NCBI RefSeq assembly: GCF_001613205.1
Contig: NZ_BDBX01000014.1
Coordinates: forward strand, 1-64,000
Direction: 5' to 3'
Source: Nocardia sienata NBRC 100364
GTDB lineage: Bacteria > Actinomycetota > Actinomycetes > Mycobacteriales > Mycobacteriaceae
Length of the DNA: 64,000 bases
In this document: positions 18,828 through 30,064 of the stretch, piece after piece
Layout of the letters: the number at the start of each line of letters is the position of its first letter
How positions within the stretch are numbered: the first letter of the stretch is position 1
The notes under the pieces: model-generated
Database searches by the model: none
Told to the model about the DNA's origin: nothing
Seen by the model: only the letters and a program-made list of their open reading frames with translations
Position numbers and translations under genes: made by a program

Positions 18828-20171
18828 TCAACTGGCTCCGCTCACGTCCCGCATGGCCGTACGCAGATGTTCGGCATAGGTGTCGAGGTCCGGGACGACC
18901 GCCGGATCGGCGTGCAGCGAGAGGGTGACGGTGTCTCCCATGCCGTGGATGCCGTGTGTGAGACGCATCACCGAACCGAGGGCGGGAAACCCGCCGGTGA
19001 AGCGGACCGGGGCGGCACCGAAGTGCAGATCGGCCGGGCCGCGGTCGACACTGGAGACGACGGTATGGCCGGTGATCCGCTCCGGCACGCTGTCGATCGG
19101 ATAGTTCCGCACGTCGCGCCGCAGCAGCAGCGGCGGGAGTGCGGCGGTCACCGCGTCCTGAGCGCCGAGCAGCGGGTGTACGGCCCGTTCCCGCCGGGCG
19201 GCCAGATTCGCGGCGATCGCCGCGGCCCGCCGCACCGGGTCCTCCTCGCCGATCGCCAGATCGACGCCGAGACTGCGGTAGTTGTTGCGAACCCCGGACC
19301 GGGGCGGTATCGCCATCGGCACCTGGGCGCCCAGGGCAGCGGTCTGGGCACCGCGTTCGCGCAGATACCGCTGGAGTGCGAACGATATGGCCGTCAGACC
19401 CACCACAGTGACGCTGCGGCCGGGCATCCGGAAATCCGCCGTCCGGCAGACCAGCATCCCCACCACATGGCCGCTGACCTCGCTCGGCACATTGAGGACC
19501 CCCGGCGGATATCCCGGCGCGGCCTGCGGCACGCGCCCGGCCGCGGTGAGTTCCGCGAGCTCCGCCCGGGCTCGACCGGCGGCGAGTCCGCGTCGCACAG
19601 TCCGCGTGATATCCAGTGGCAGGGTCAGTCCCGCGCGCCCCGCGCGCACCGTGAGCCGGGAACGCGACAGGGGGCGTATACCCGGCGTGGCCGCAGTACC
19701 GGGGTCGTCGGTGAACAGGGCCCGGGCGATTCGCGACGCGCCGCGGCCGTCGACCAATGCGTGCGATATCTGCAGCACCACCACGGTCACCGCCGGATCC
19801 GGCGCCGGGCTCTCCCGGATACCGCGGAAGATGTGCAGCCGCCAGGGGTGCCGGGCGGCATCGACGCCGGTGCCCAGCAGCCGTCCCAGGACCGCGAGCA
19901 GGCCGGACCAGTGTGGCCGGTCGAGCCGGTGCGTCACGAACTGGGCGGGCTCGGGTTCGGCGGGAACCCACACCGGATAGGACAGTCCGGTGGGGTCCGG
20001 GCACAACCTGACCCGCAGTTCGGGAATCGTGGCGCACCGCCCGACGACCGCCTCGTGCAACCGCGCGTTCTCCCAGGCGGACTCGGCGAAACAGTAGAGG
20101 AGGAACTGGTCGTTTCGAGTGCGCCGGGAGAGCCAGTACATGGTCGCGTCCGGGGGTGCCAGCGGGATCAC
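18828..20171 (-). CDS. WS/DGAT-type acyltransferase
   Basis: A 447-residue member of the wax ester synthase/diacylglycerol acyltransferase family, which transfers acyl-CoA chains to alcohols or diacylglycerol for storage lipids. The catalytic motif HHxxxDG is present as SHALVDG, so its first His is Ser and the second His is kept. N-terminal PPDATMYWLSRRT and the C-terminal NYPIDSVPERITGHT and HGIHGMGDTVTLSLHAD segments fit the family. Other Ser-containing family members exist, so activity is plausible. It may use an unusual acceptor. Confidence 0.82.
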   Translation of the reverse strand: MIPLAPPDATMYWLSRRTRNDQFLLYCFAESAWENARLHEAVVGRCATIPELRVRLCPDPTGLSYPVWVPAEPEPAQFVTHRLDRPHWSGLLAVLGRLLGTGVDAARHPWRLHIFRGIRESPAPDPAVTVVVLQISHALVDGRGASRIARALFTDDPGTAATPGIRPLSRSRLTVRAGRAGLTLPLDITRTVRRGLAAGRARAELAELTAAGRVPQAAPGYPPGVLNVPSEVSGHVVGMLVCRTADFRMPGRSVTVVGLTAISFALQRYLRERGAQTAALGAQVPMAIPPRSGVRNNYRSLGVDLAIGEEDPVRRAAAIAANLAARRERAVHPLLGAQDAVTAALPPLLLRRDVRNYPIDSVPERITGHTVVSSVDRGPADLHFGAAPVRFTGGFPALGSVMRLTHGIHGMGDTVTLSLHADPAVVPDLDTYAEHLRTAMRDVSGAS

Positions 20172-20227
20172 CGGCCGACCTTAATGGATGCCGCCGGCGG
20201 GACTCGGCCCCGATCCGCGCACGCAAA

Positions 20228-20254
20228 GGCCCCGGACCCGTCGGGTCCGGGGCC
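20228..20254 (-). terminator. Hairpin terminator after the DUF397 gene
   Basis: A perfect 12-bp stem (20228-20239 with 20243-20254), loop 3 nt, followed on the minus strand by TTTGC. It lies 26 bp after the DUF397 stop. Confidence 0.75.
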
Positions 20255-20279
20255 GCCTTGCCCGATATCGCGAAAACCG

Positions 20280-20489
20280 TCAGGCGCTGCGGAAGTCCGC
20301 TACCGATACGCCGGACAGGAACTCGGCCCACTCGCCCGGCGCGAAGGCCAGCACCGGCCCGCTGCCGTGATCCTTCGTATCACGGACCGCCACGTTGCCG
20401 TCTACGAGAAATGCCACCTCCACGCAGTTCCCGTCCGGGCCGCTGTATGTACTCTTCCGCCACACAGCACCCGTCATATCCACCTTCAC
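20280..20489 (-). CDS. DUF397 domain-containing protein
   Basis: A 69-residue protein with the DUF397 signature WRKSTYSGPDGNCVEVA and the central VAVRDTKD strand. In actinobacteria DUF397 genes usually sit next to an XRE-type HTH regulator (BldB/WhiJ-like systems), but none is found here within 400 bp. The GTG at 20489 has AAGGAG 9 nt upstream; the frame stays open to 20537. Confidence 0.85.
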   Translation of the reverse strand: MKVDMTGAVWRKSTYSGPDGNCVEVAFLVDGNVAVRDTKDHGSGPVLAFAPGEWAEFLSGVSVADFRSA

Positions 20490-20933
20490 GGCACTGCACT
20501 CCTTCGCTGCGTCGATAATGATATTCGATTCCTGCATAGTTCCTGACTAGCTGGTATCCGGTGGATACCACCGAATACACGGATGCACGCGCAGATAGCG
20601 AGTAAATATCCGGTTTGCCAGTATCGGACCCGCACTTCCGCGAACACATCTGACGCGGTGACCAAAACCCCATGTGAGGGTGGCCCGCACAGCGAACACT
20701 AGCAGGTTCACACCAGGTTTGCCGCTCTCTTGCCAACTGGGCCAATACGTTTGGCAACACTGCTAAGATGCCGTATTGCTGCGTAATTGCAGAGTTATAA
20801 GGATGACTTTGCTCGAAAAAAGGCCGTGGCGATCCCGCTAATAGCCGAAAGTGATTGTTATGTGATCGCCCGATTATCATTTGTCAACACCCCTACCGCA
20901 TGGGCGACCGTGCCGCGGCGGGATGATGGCGGC
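20490..20933. other. AT-richer intergenic stretch between DUF397 and DUF309
   Basis: About 440 bp with visibly lower GC than its neighbours, especially 20740-20890. I found no gene. The expected HTH partner of DUF397 is not here. The stretch could be decayed foreign DNA or a broad regulatory region for both flanking genes. Confidence 0.45.
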
Positions 20934-21482
20934 ATGCCCGAACGCGACCGAGACGAACAGGGGCGAGCCACCAACGCCAGGCCCCGGGACCGACTGGGGC
21001 GCCCGCTGCCACCGGGTAGTCCCGGTGTACCGCGGATACCCGACGACCTGGACCTCGCGCCCGCCGAAGCCCTCGACTACGCCCAGCAACTGCTGGATCA
21101 GGGACTGGCTTTCAACGCGCACGAAGTACTGGAGTCGGTCTGGAAGAACGGCCCGGACGCCGAACGGATGCTCTGGCAGGGCCTCGCGCAGTACGCGGTC
21201 GGCCTCACCCATGTTCAGCGCGGCAACCCGAAAGGTGCCCGTACGCTGCTCGAACGTGCCCTCGGGCGGCTCCGGGCCTTCGATCCGGCCGCCGCCGGGT
21301 ACCCGGCGGGAGAACTCCCTTACCACCTCGACGGACCGGGCCTCCTCGCCCACGCCGAAGCCCTGCTGGCCGAGCTGGCAACCACACCGGAAAACGACGA
21401 CACCGCAGGATACGAACGCTCCGCACCGCCGGATATCGACCGGCCCGACCTGATGCCCCGGCTACGTCGCGACATACCATGA
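20934..21482 (+). CDS. DUF309 domain-containing protein
   Basis: A 182-residue protein with the DUF309 helical core: FNAHEVLESVWKN, LWQGLAQYAVGLTHVQRGN and GARTLLERALGRL (about residues 55-115). The family's function is unknown. The N-terminal 35 residues are charged and Pro-rich. The stop overlaps the ATG of gluQRS by 4 bp, so the two are co-translated. Confidence 0.85.
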   Translation: MPERDRDEQGRATNARPRDRLGRPLPPGSPGVPRIPDDLDLAPAEALDYAQQLLDQGLAFNAHEVLESVWKNGPDAERMLWQGLAQYAVGLTHVQRGNPKGARTLLERALGRLRAFDPAAAGYPAGELPYHLDGPGLLAHAEALLAELATTPENDDTAGYERSAPPDIDRPDLMPRLRRDIP

Positions 21483-22417
21483 CCCCGATGCCGTCCACCA
21501 CCTCCGCCGCACCCGCAGGGCGGTACGCGCCCAGTCCGTCGGGGGATCTGCATCTGGGAAACCTGCGCACCGCCCTGCTGGCCTGGCTCTTCGCCCGCGC
21601 CACCGGCCGCCGGTTCGTGCTGCGTATCGACGATCTGGATCGGGTGCGGCCCGGTGCCGAGGAGCGCCAGCTCGCCGACCTGCGGGCCATCGGCCTCGAC
21701 TGGGACGGGCCGGTAGCCCACCAATCCGACCGTCTCGACCACTACGCCGCAGCCGTGGGCCAACTCATCTCCGCCGGTCTGACCTACGAATGCTTCTGCA
21801 CGCGAAGGGAAATCCAGCAGGCCGCCACCGCGCCACACGGACCGTTGGGCGCCTACCCCGGCACCTGCCGTGACCTCTCCCCCACCGAGCGCGCGCAGCG
21901 TCGCGCGGCCGGCCGCCCCGCCGCGTTGCGGCTGCGTTCGGCCCGTACGGAATTCGAGATCATCGATCGGCTGCACGGCCGGTACCGGGGCCCCGTGGAC
22001 GATCTGGTGCTGTGCCGCGGCGATGGAATACCCGCCTACAACCTGACGGTCGTGATCGACGATGCCGAACAGGGCGTGGATCAGGTGGTACGCGGTGACG
22101 ATCTGCTCCCGTCCACACCGCGACAGGCCTATCTCGCCACACTGCTCGGCTTGCCGGTGCCCGAGTACGCGCATGTTCCGCTGGTGCTCAACACCGAGGG
22201 CAGGCGGCTGGCCAAACGCGACGGTGCGGTCACACTGGCCGACCGGCTCGCACGCGGGGAAACCGTCGGCGATGTGGTGAGGAGGCTGGCCGGCTCGCTC
22301 GGCCTGGCGGGCCACAGCGCGGCCGAACTGCTCCCCGGATTCGACCCGCGCCGGCTGCCCCGCGAACCCTGGGCGCTCGACCCCGACAGCTTGGTGGTCG
22401 CGGGCCGCTGTCCGTAA
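21479..22417 (+). CDS. gluQRS: Glutamyl-Q tRNA(Asp) synthetase
   Basis: A 312-residue paralogue of the glutamyl-tRNA synthetase catalytic domain without the anticodon-binding domain, the usual GluQRS length. It attaches Glu to queuosine at position 34 of tRNA-Asp. The HIGH-like motif is GDLHLGNLR (about 22-30) and the KMSKS-like motif is LAKRDG (about 243-248). A single Cys pair (CFCTR) and the YPGTC segment could hold the zinc site. YhhQ and Tgt genes within 4 kb give its substrate a local source. Start overlaps DUF309. Confidence 0.92.
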   Translation: MTPMPSTTSAAPAGRYAPSPSGDLHLGNLRTALLAWLFARATGRRFVLRIDDLDRVRPGAEERQLADLRAIGLDWDGPVAHQSDRLDHYAAAVGQLISAGLTYECFCTRREIQQAATAPHGPLGAYPGTCRDLSPTERAQRRAAGRPAALRLRSARTEFEIIDRLHGRYRGPVDDLVLCRGDGIPAYNLTVVIDDAEQGVDQVVRGDDLLPSTPRQAYLATLLGLPVPEYAHVPLVLNTEGRRLAKRDGAVTLADRLARGETVGDVVRRLAGSLGLAGHSAAELLPGFDPRRLPREPWALDPDSLVVAGRCP

Positions 22418-22463
22418 CCTGGCCTGCGACCAGATCTTCGGATTTCGAGTTCAGGCAGGCGAG

Positions 22464-23204
22464 ATGACCAGTGGCGGGTACGACCCCAGCAACCACCCCC
22501 AGGCCGGGCAGCCGTACGGGCAGCCCCCGCAGTACACGCAGCCAGGACAGTACGCTCCGCAGCCGGACCCGTATGCGCCGCAGCCGGACCCCTACGCTCC
22601 CCAGCCGCCGCACTACAACCCGCCGGCCGGACAGCCCCAGCCCTACGGCCGGCAGGCTCCGCCCGCTCCGCCCGCTCCGCCCGCTCCGCCGGCCCCCCGC
22701 TACCAGCAGACGGTGTTCCCGGAGGCACAGTACGGCGGACAGCAGTACGGGCACTATCAGCCCTCGTTCGGCGTTCCCGGCAACCTGTGGCCGCGGTTCG
22801 CGGCCCGCCTGATCGACAACCTCATCATCGCGCTCCCGCTGGCCCTGCTGCTGAACTTCGTCCTCATGCCGAACCTGACCGGTCTCACCGGGCCGGCGGT
22901 CAGTTACGCGATCATCTTCGCGGTCACCCTCGTGTACTACGTGCTCATGGAATGGAAGTCCGGAGCTACCCTCGGCAAGAAGATCCTGGGACTCAGGGTC
23001 GTGGCACCGGACGGGGCCCCCGCCGTCCCGCCACTGCTCTCACTGAAACGCAATATCTTCCTGGCGGTGCTGATCGTGCCCTGTGTCGGCTGGGTGGCCG
23101 GGGCGGCGCTCATGCTCTACACGGCCGCCACCCTCGACAAGGACCCGAACCGGCAGGGCTGGAACGACAAACTCGCGGGCGGCACCCAGGTCATCGCGGC
23201 CTGA
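22464..23204 (+). CDS. RDD-family membrane protein
   Basis: A 246-residue protein. A Pro/Gln/Tyr-rich cytoplasmic N-terminus (1-105) with repeats of the form PDPYAPQ leads into an RDD domain (LWPRFAARLIDNLIIALP). Three TM helices are predicted, and the GATLGKKILGLRVV motif follows helix 2. RDD proteins have no general assigned function; some transport ions or compatible solutes. The ATG at 22464 follows AGGCGAG. Confidence 0.85.
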   Translation: MTSGGYDPSNHPQAGQPYGQPPQYTQPGQYAPQPDPYAPQPDPYAPQPPHYNPPAGQPQPYGRQAPPAPPAPPAPPAPRYQQTVFPEAQYGGQQYGHYQPSFGVPGNLWPRFAARLIDNLIIALPLALLLNFVLMPNLTGLTGPAVSYAIIFAVTLVYYVLMEWKSGATLGKKILGLRVVAPDGAPAVPPLLSLKRNIFLAVLIVPCVGWVAGAALMLYTAATLDKDPNRQGWNDKLAGGTQVIAA

Positions 23205-23215
23205 GTACCCGGGGG

Positions 23216-23740
23216 TCACGCGCCGGCGGCGCTCGCGACGATCATCACCACGAACCAGATGAGCCCCAGGGCGATCAGGCCGACCCCGATCCAGATACCG
23301 GCGAGCGCCATCCCACGGCCCTCTTGGCCGCTGTCGCGGATCTGGTTGAGCGAGATCACACCGAGGATGATCCCGACGATCGAGGTGGCGCCGCAGGTCG
23401 CGAAACCGGCCAGCGAGGTGACCAGTGAGGCGATCGCCAGGCCGTTGGTACCGCGGTTGGCCGGATAACCGTAGGGCTGGTAGCCCGCCGGATACCCGGC
23501 CCCCGCCGCGCCATAGGGCGAGTAGGGCGGCGTCCCGGGGTAGGGAGCCGCAGGCGGCGGGGTCGCGTACGACGGTTGTCCGGGCGGCGGCGCAGGGGAC
23601 GCGGCCGGGGTGGAGGGGTACTGCGGTGCCGACGGATAACTGGAAGGTTCGTAGGGTTGCTGCCCGGCAGCCGGGTCCGACGAGACGCCCGACCCCCCGT
23701 ACTGCTTCCACCACTCGTCGGATTCACCGGGGTTCGTCAT
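23216..23740 (-). CDS. DUF4190 domain-containing membrane protein
   Basis: A 174-residue protein: a Pro/Tyr-rich cytoplasmic region (1-95), then a DUF4190 domain with two TM helices (about 98-125 and 148-172), GILGVISLNQIRDSGQEGRGMALAGI between them. Function unknown. Its tail composition resembles the neighbouring RDD protein, a common actinobacterial membrane-protein style. Convergent with RDD (11 bp gap) and divergent from yhhQ (25 bp between starts). Confidence 0.8.
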   Translation of the reverse strand: MTNPGESDEWWKQYGGSGVSSDPAAGQQPYEPSSYPSAPQYPSTPAASPAPPPGQPSYATPPPAAPYPGTPPYSPYGAAGAGYPAGYQPYGYPANRGTNGLAIASLVTSLAGFATCGATSIVGIILGVISLNQIRDSGQEGRGMALAGIWIGVGLIALGLIWFVVMIVASAAGA

Positions 23741-23765
23741 GACTACAGCCTATTCGAGAGTTTGA

Positions 23766-24551
23766 TTGGATAGTCGGGTGGAAGATTCGAACAAAACCCC
23801 CTTACCCGGCAAGTCTGGACACCCCGCGCCCGCACATGCGGCCCACGCACAGGTGGCGCGGGGGTACTACACACCGATCGTCGTACTGTTCACCGCAACG
23901 CTCATCGTCTCCAATATCTGCGCGACCAAGGGGGTGCAGTTCTTCTCCGGCAGTTCGCTCACCCTCGGACCTCTGGAGATCCTGCCGATCACCACCGACG
24001 CCGCGTTCTTTCTGTTCCCCCTCGCCTACATCGTCGGTGACGTGCTCAGCGAGGTCTACGGATTCCGTGCCACCCGGCACGCTGTCTTCTATGGTTTCGC
24101 CGCGCTGCTGCTGACTGTTATCTGCTTCGCCGTGGCGATCCGGCTGCCCGCTGCCGTGTTCTACGAGAACCAGGAGGCCTTCCGCAGCGTCATCGGCACC
24201 ACACCGCAACTGGTCGCGGCCGGTCTGGCCGGTTATCTGGTCGGTCAGCTGCTCAACTCCGCGACACTGGTACTGATCAAGGAACGGACCCGGGAGAAAT
24301 ATCTGTGGGCGCGGCTGATCGGCTCGACGGTGGTCGGCGAACTCGCCGATACGCTGATCTTCTGTTCGATCGCCGCCACGGCCATCGGTATCGACAGCTG
24401 GGGTCAGTTCGTCAACTATGTGATCGTCGGGTTCCTGTGGAAAACGCTCTGCGAGGTGCTGGTACTGCCGATCACCTACCAGGTGATCGGGCTACTGAAG
24501 AAGCACGAACCGACCTACGCCCCGAGCGACGCCGCCCCGCTGCGCTCCTGA
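23766..24551 (+). CDS. yhhQ: Queuosine precursor transporter (YhhQ/ECF-type)
   Basis: A 261-residue integral membrane protein of the YhhQ (VUT) family, with about six TM helices and family segments SNICATKGVQFF, FPLAYIVGDVLSEVYGF and ELADTLIFCSIAA. E. coli YhhQ imports preQ0/preQ1. With Tgt and GluQRS nearby the substrate is probably a queuosine precursor or queuine. The TTG at 23766 gives the longest frame; a GTG at 23778 is an equally possible start. A 12-bp hairpin follows the stop. Confidence 0.88.
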   Translation: MDSRVEDSNKTPLPGKSGHPAPAHAAHAQVARGYYTPIVVLFTATLIVSNICATKGVQFFSGSSLTLGPLEILPITTDAAFFLFPLAYIVGDVLSEVYGFRATRHAVFYGFAALLLTVICFAVAIRLPAAVFYENQEAFRSVIGTTPQLVAAGLAGYLVGQLLNSATLVLIKERTREKYLWARLIGSTVVGELADTLIFCSIAATAIGIDSWGQFVNYVIVGFLWKTLCEVLVLPITYQVIGLLKKHEPTYAPSDAAPLRS

Positions 24552-24560
24552 CCCGGACCT

Positions 24561-24591
24561 GTTGTGCCCGGCCACCCGTGCCGGGCACAAC
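24561..24591 (+). terminator. Hairpin terminator after yhhQ
   Basis: A perfect 12-bp stem (24561-24572 with 24580-24591) with a 7-nt loop, 9 bp after the yhhQ stop. Confidence 0.75.
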
Positions 24592-24635
24592 ACACTCCGA
24601 TCCGCGCTCGGCAACCGCCACCGGCACGCCGCAGC

Positions 24636-24850
24636 CAACTTTCGTCTACTCCGGATGGTCGGAGCCCGCCCCGACTTCGGACTGACGGAGCGTGTGCAGT
24701 CGACAGTCCAGAAAACGCCGACCATTGAGCACTGACAGAGTCGTGAACCTCCCCAGGCCGGATCAGGCGCACGACAACATCCACCTTCCGTCTACTCCGA
24801 ATGGTCCACCCCTATGGTCGGGGCCCGCCCCGATTCTTGACTGACGGAGC
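24636..24850. repeat. Two diverged copies of a short dispersed repeat
   Basis: Segments at about 24639-24693 and 24782-24850 share CGTCTACTCC, GGTCGG(A/G)GCCCGCCCCGA and GACTGACGGAGCG in the same order. The second copy has about 13 extra bases in the middle. They lie between yhhQ and tgt, in 390 bp that otherwise hold only the yhhQ terminator. This family differs from the GCATGAGCGAG repeat. Confidence 0.6.
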
Positions 24851-24944
24851 GAAGGAGCACAGCGACTGAGCGGAGGAGGGAAGAATCGGGGTCACAGGGC
24901 CCCGACCCGCGGCGCGCCGGAGGCGCCGGAGGCGCCGCCAATAT

Positions 24945-26426
<1,482 letters not shown>

Positions 26427-26430
<4 letters not shown>

Positions 26431-28334
26431 GCTTCGACCGCGGCCGCCGCGAACTGGGCGCTGTAGAGCCGGTAGTACGCTCCCTCGCGCGCCAGCAGAT
26501 CGTCGTGCGACCCGGTCTCCACGATCCGGCCCGCCTCCATCACCACGATCAGGTCCGCGTCGCGGATGGTGGACAGGCGGTGGGCGATGACGAAGCTGGT
26601 CCGGTCGCGCCGTAGTTCCGCGGTGGCCTGCTGCACCAGCAGTTCGGTCCGCGTATCGACCGAACTCGTGGCCTCATCGAGCACCAGGATGGCCGGTTTG
26701 GACAGGAAGGCCCGGGCGATGGTGATGAGCTGTTTCTCACCCGCGCTGACCCCGGTGCCCTCCTCGTCGATCACCGTGTCGTATCCGTCCGGCAGGGCGT
26801 GCACGAAACGGTCCACGTAGGCCGCGCGGGCGGCGGCGAGGATATCGTCATCGCTCGCGGTGGGATCGCCGTAGGCGATGTTCTCCCGGATGGTGCCCTT
26901 GAACAGCCAGGTGTCCTGCAGCACCATCCCGATCCGCGAACGCAACTGCTCCCGGCTCAACGCGGTGATATCGACCCCGTCGATGGTGATCGCACCGGAA
27001 TCGAGTTCGTAGAACCGCAGCAGCAGATTGACCAGCGTGGTCTTTCCCGCGCCGGTGGGTCCGACGATCGCGACCACATGGCCCGGTTCGGCGACCAGCG
27101 AGAGGTCGTCGATTATCGGCGTCTGCGGTTCGTAGCGGAAGGAGACGTCCCGGAATTCCACCCGGCCCCGTTCGGGCGGCCGGGTGACCTTCTCTACCGG
27201 GTCCGGGCTCTGTTCGGGGGCGTCGAGGATCTCGAAGATCCGTTCCGCCGAGGCCACTCCCGATTGCAGCAGGTTGGCCATGGCGCCGATCTGGGTGAGC
27301 GGCTGGCTGAACTGGCGCGAGTACTGGATGAACGCCTGCACCTCGCCCAGCGACAACTGCCCGGAGGCGACCCGCAGCCCGCCGATCAGCGCGATCAGCA
27401 CGTAGTTGACGTTCCCGAGGAACATCGACGACGGCATGATCAGGCCGGAGATGAACTGTGCTCGGAAACTGGACTTGTAGAGATGGTCGTTGCGCTCGTC
27501 GAACTCGGCGCCGACCTGCTTGCTGCGGCCGAACGCGGTGACCACCTCGTGCCCGGTGTAGGCCTCTTCCACCTGGGCGTTCACCAAGCCGGTGTACTTC
27601 CACTGGTCCACGAAATGCGGTTTGGACCGTTTGGCAATCTGGGCGGTCACCACGACCACCGCGGGCACCGTGAGCAGGGCGACCAGTGCCAGTAGCCACG
27701 AGATCCAGAACATCATCCCGAGAATGCCGATCACCGAGAGCACCGAGATGAGTAGCTGGCTCATGGTCTGCTGCAGGCTCTGCGACACATTGTCCACGTC
27801 GTTGGTGACCCGGCTGAGCACATCGCCACGGGGCGCGGAGTCGAAGTAGCTCAACGGCAGCCGGTGGATCTTGTCCTCGACATCGGAGCGCAGCCGTTTG
27901 ATAACCCGGTTGATCACATCGTTGAGCAGGAAGGCCTGCAACCAGCCGAACACCGCGGCGCCCAGGTAGAGCGCGAGCACGAGGGTCAGCACCCGGCCGA
28001 CCGCGTCGAAGTCGATGCCGACCCCGGGGACGACATCCATCCCCGACAGCATGTCGGCCATGGTGTCCTGCCCCTGGGCCCGCAGTCCGGCGAGCGCCTC
28101 CTCTTTGCTCACCCCCGCGGGTAGCTCCCGGCCGACGACACCGTCGAAGATCAGGTTGGTGGCCTTGCCGAGCAAGTACGGCCCGGCGATATTCAGCACC
28201 ACCGACACGATGCCCAGCCCGATGATCACACCCACCCGCACCCGCTCCGGCGCGAGCCGTCCCACCAGCCTTTTCAGCGACGGTTTGAAGGATTTCGGTT
28301 TCGCGTCGGGGGCACCCGGCGTTCCCGGTCTCAT
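26427..28334 (-). CDS. ABC exporter half-transporter (TMD-NBD), subunit with canonical Walker B
   Basis: A 635-residue type IV ABC exporter half: six TM helices (about 40-340) and a nucleotide-binding domain. Walker A is GPTGAGKT; Walker B is ILVLDEATSSVD with the catalytic Glu. The signature is VSAGEKQ, not LSGGQ. The ATG at 28334 (GGAGG upstream) overlaps the stop of the partner gene (ATGA). Together they match heterodimeric exporters with one degenerate ATP site. The closest mycobacterial pair I know is Rv1272c/Rv1273c. Substrate unknown; lipid or drug are the usual options. Confidence 0.92.
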
Positions 28335-30064
28335 CGCGCCTCCTCCACGCTCAGCTGGGATTCGACGATCTCGCGGTACTCCGCGCAATCACGCAGCAGT
28401 TCCTCGTGGGTACCGACTCCCGCCATCTCACCGTCCTCGAGTACGACGATCCGGTCGGCGTCGCGAATGGTGGCGATCCGCTGGGCCACGATGATCACCG
28501 CGGCGTCCTCGGTCGCCGGGCGCAGGGCCGCGCGCAGCCGCGCGTCGGTGGCCACGTCGAGCGCGGAGAACGAATCGTCGAACAGATACACCCGGGGTCG
28601 GCGCACCAGCGCCCGGGCGATGGCCAGGCGCTGGCGCTGCCCGCCCGAAACGGTGGTCCCGCCCTGGGCGACCGGGGTCTGCAGGCCTTGGGGCATGGCG
28701 CGCACGAAGTCGGCCGCCTGGGCGATCTCCAGGCAGCGCCACAGTTCCTCGTCGGTGGCGTCGGGATCGCCGTAGCGCAGGTTGCTCGCCACCGTGCCCG
28801 AGAAAAGGTACGCCTTCTGCGGGACCAGGCCGATCCGCGACCGCAGTTCGGCCAGGTCGAGATCGCGCACATCGGTGCCGCCGATCTCCACTGTGCCCTC
28901 GGTGACGTCGATGAGGCGGGGAATCAGATTCAGCAAAGTGGTCTTACCGGATCCGGTGGAGCCGACGATCGCCGTGGTCTCCCCGGGGCGCACCTCGAAG
29001 TCGATCCCGCACAGCACCGGCTTCTCGGCGCCGGGGAAGCTGAACGCGGCATCGCGCACCCGTACCTCGGCGGGGTCGCCCCGGAACGGCTTCGGTAGAT
29101 CCGGCGAGCGCACCGACGATTCGGTTTCGAGGACCTCGGAGATCCGGTCTGCCGAAACCGCGGCACGCGGGGCCATCATGGCCAGGAACGATGCCATCAT
29201 GACGGCCATCAGGATCTGCATGATGTAGGAGAGCAGGGCGGTCAGCGAGCCGATCTGCATCTCGCCCGCGTCGATGGCCCTGCCGCCGAACCAGATCACC
29301 GCCACCGAGGTGACATTGCTGATCAGCATGACCGTCGGGAACATGAGGGCCATCAGCCGGCCCACCCGCAGCGAGATATCGGTGAGGTCGGTATTGGCCA
29401 CCCCGAACCGCCAGGTCTCGAGCGGCTCCCGGACGAAGGCGCGAACCACGCGGATGCCGGTGATCTGCTCGCGCAGCACCCGGTTCACCTCGTCGAGGCG
29501 GGCCTGCATCTGGCGGAACGCCGGCACCATGCGGGCGATGATCAAACCCATGCTCAGCGCCAGGGCCGGCACCGCGATCAGTAGCAGCCAGGACAACCCG
29601 AAATCTTCGCGCAGCGCCATGACGATGCCGCCGACGCACATGATGGGCGCCATCACCGCCACGGTCGAGGCCATGACGATGAGCAACTGGACCTGCTGGA
29701 CATCATTGGTGTTGCGGGTGATCAGCGAGGGCGCGCCGTACATCCCGACCTCACGCGCCGAGAAGGCGCCCACCCGGTGCAGCAGGGCGCCGCGCAGATC
29801 GCGGCCCGCGCTCATCGCCGCCCGCGCGGCCAGGAACACCGAGGACGCGGACGCGATGATCTGCACACCGGAGACCAGCAACATCCGCAGTCCGGCCGTC
29901 CAGATGTAGCCGATATCGCCCTTGGTGACCCCCTCGTCGATGAGGTCGGCGTTCAGACTCGGCAGGTACAGCATCGCGATGACCGAGATCAGCTGCAGTA
30001 CCACGATCCCGGTCAGCTGTTTCCGGTACGGGGCCAGGGAACCACGGAGCAGTCGGATCAACAT
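28331..30064 (-). CDS. ABC exporter half-transporter, subunit with degenerate Walker B
   Basis: A 577-residue partner of the downstream ABC gene: six TM helices (about 15-300), then an NBD with Walker A GSTGSGKT and signature TVSGGQRQR. Its Walker B is VYLFDDSFSALD, with Asp replacing the catalytic Glu. Its Walker B and the partner's odd signature would form the same, inactive ATP site, while the other site is fully canonical, as in TM287/288-type exporters. The gene overlaps the Rrf2 regulator gene by 7 bp, so it is probably controlled by it. Confidence 0.92.
   Translation of the reverse strand: MLIRLLRGSLAPYRKQLTGIVVLQLISVIAMLYLPSLNADLIDEGVTKGDIGYIWTAGLRMLLVSGVQIIASASSVFLAARAAMSAGRDLRGALLHRVGAFSAREVGMYGAPSLITRNTNDVQQVQLLIVMASTVAVMAPIMCVGGIVMALREDFGLSWLLLIAVPALALSMGLIIARMVPAFRQMQARLDEVNRVLREQITGIRVVRAFVREPLETWRFGVANTDLTDISLRVGRLMALMFPTVMLISNVTSVAVIWFGGRAIDAGEMQIGSLTALLSYIMQILMAVMMASFLAMMAPRAAVSADRISEVLETESSVRSPDLPKPFRGDPAEVRVRDAAFSFPGAEKPVLCGIDFEVRPGETTAIVGSTGSGKTTLLNLIPRLIDVTEGTVEIGGTDVRDLDLAELRSRIGLVPQKAYLFSGTVASNLRYGDPDATDEELWRCLEIAQAADFVRAMPQGLQTPVAQGGTTVSGGQRQRLAIARALVRRPRVYLFDDSFSALDVATDARLRAALRPATEDAAVIIVAQRIATIRDADRIVVLEDGEMAGVGTHEELLRDCAEYREIVESQLSVEEAR

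Noticed and set aside
18828..20171. Part of a lipid or natural-product gene cluster
   Set aside because: The flanking genes (tRNA, coiled-coil protein, DUF397) show no pathway link.
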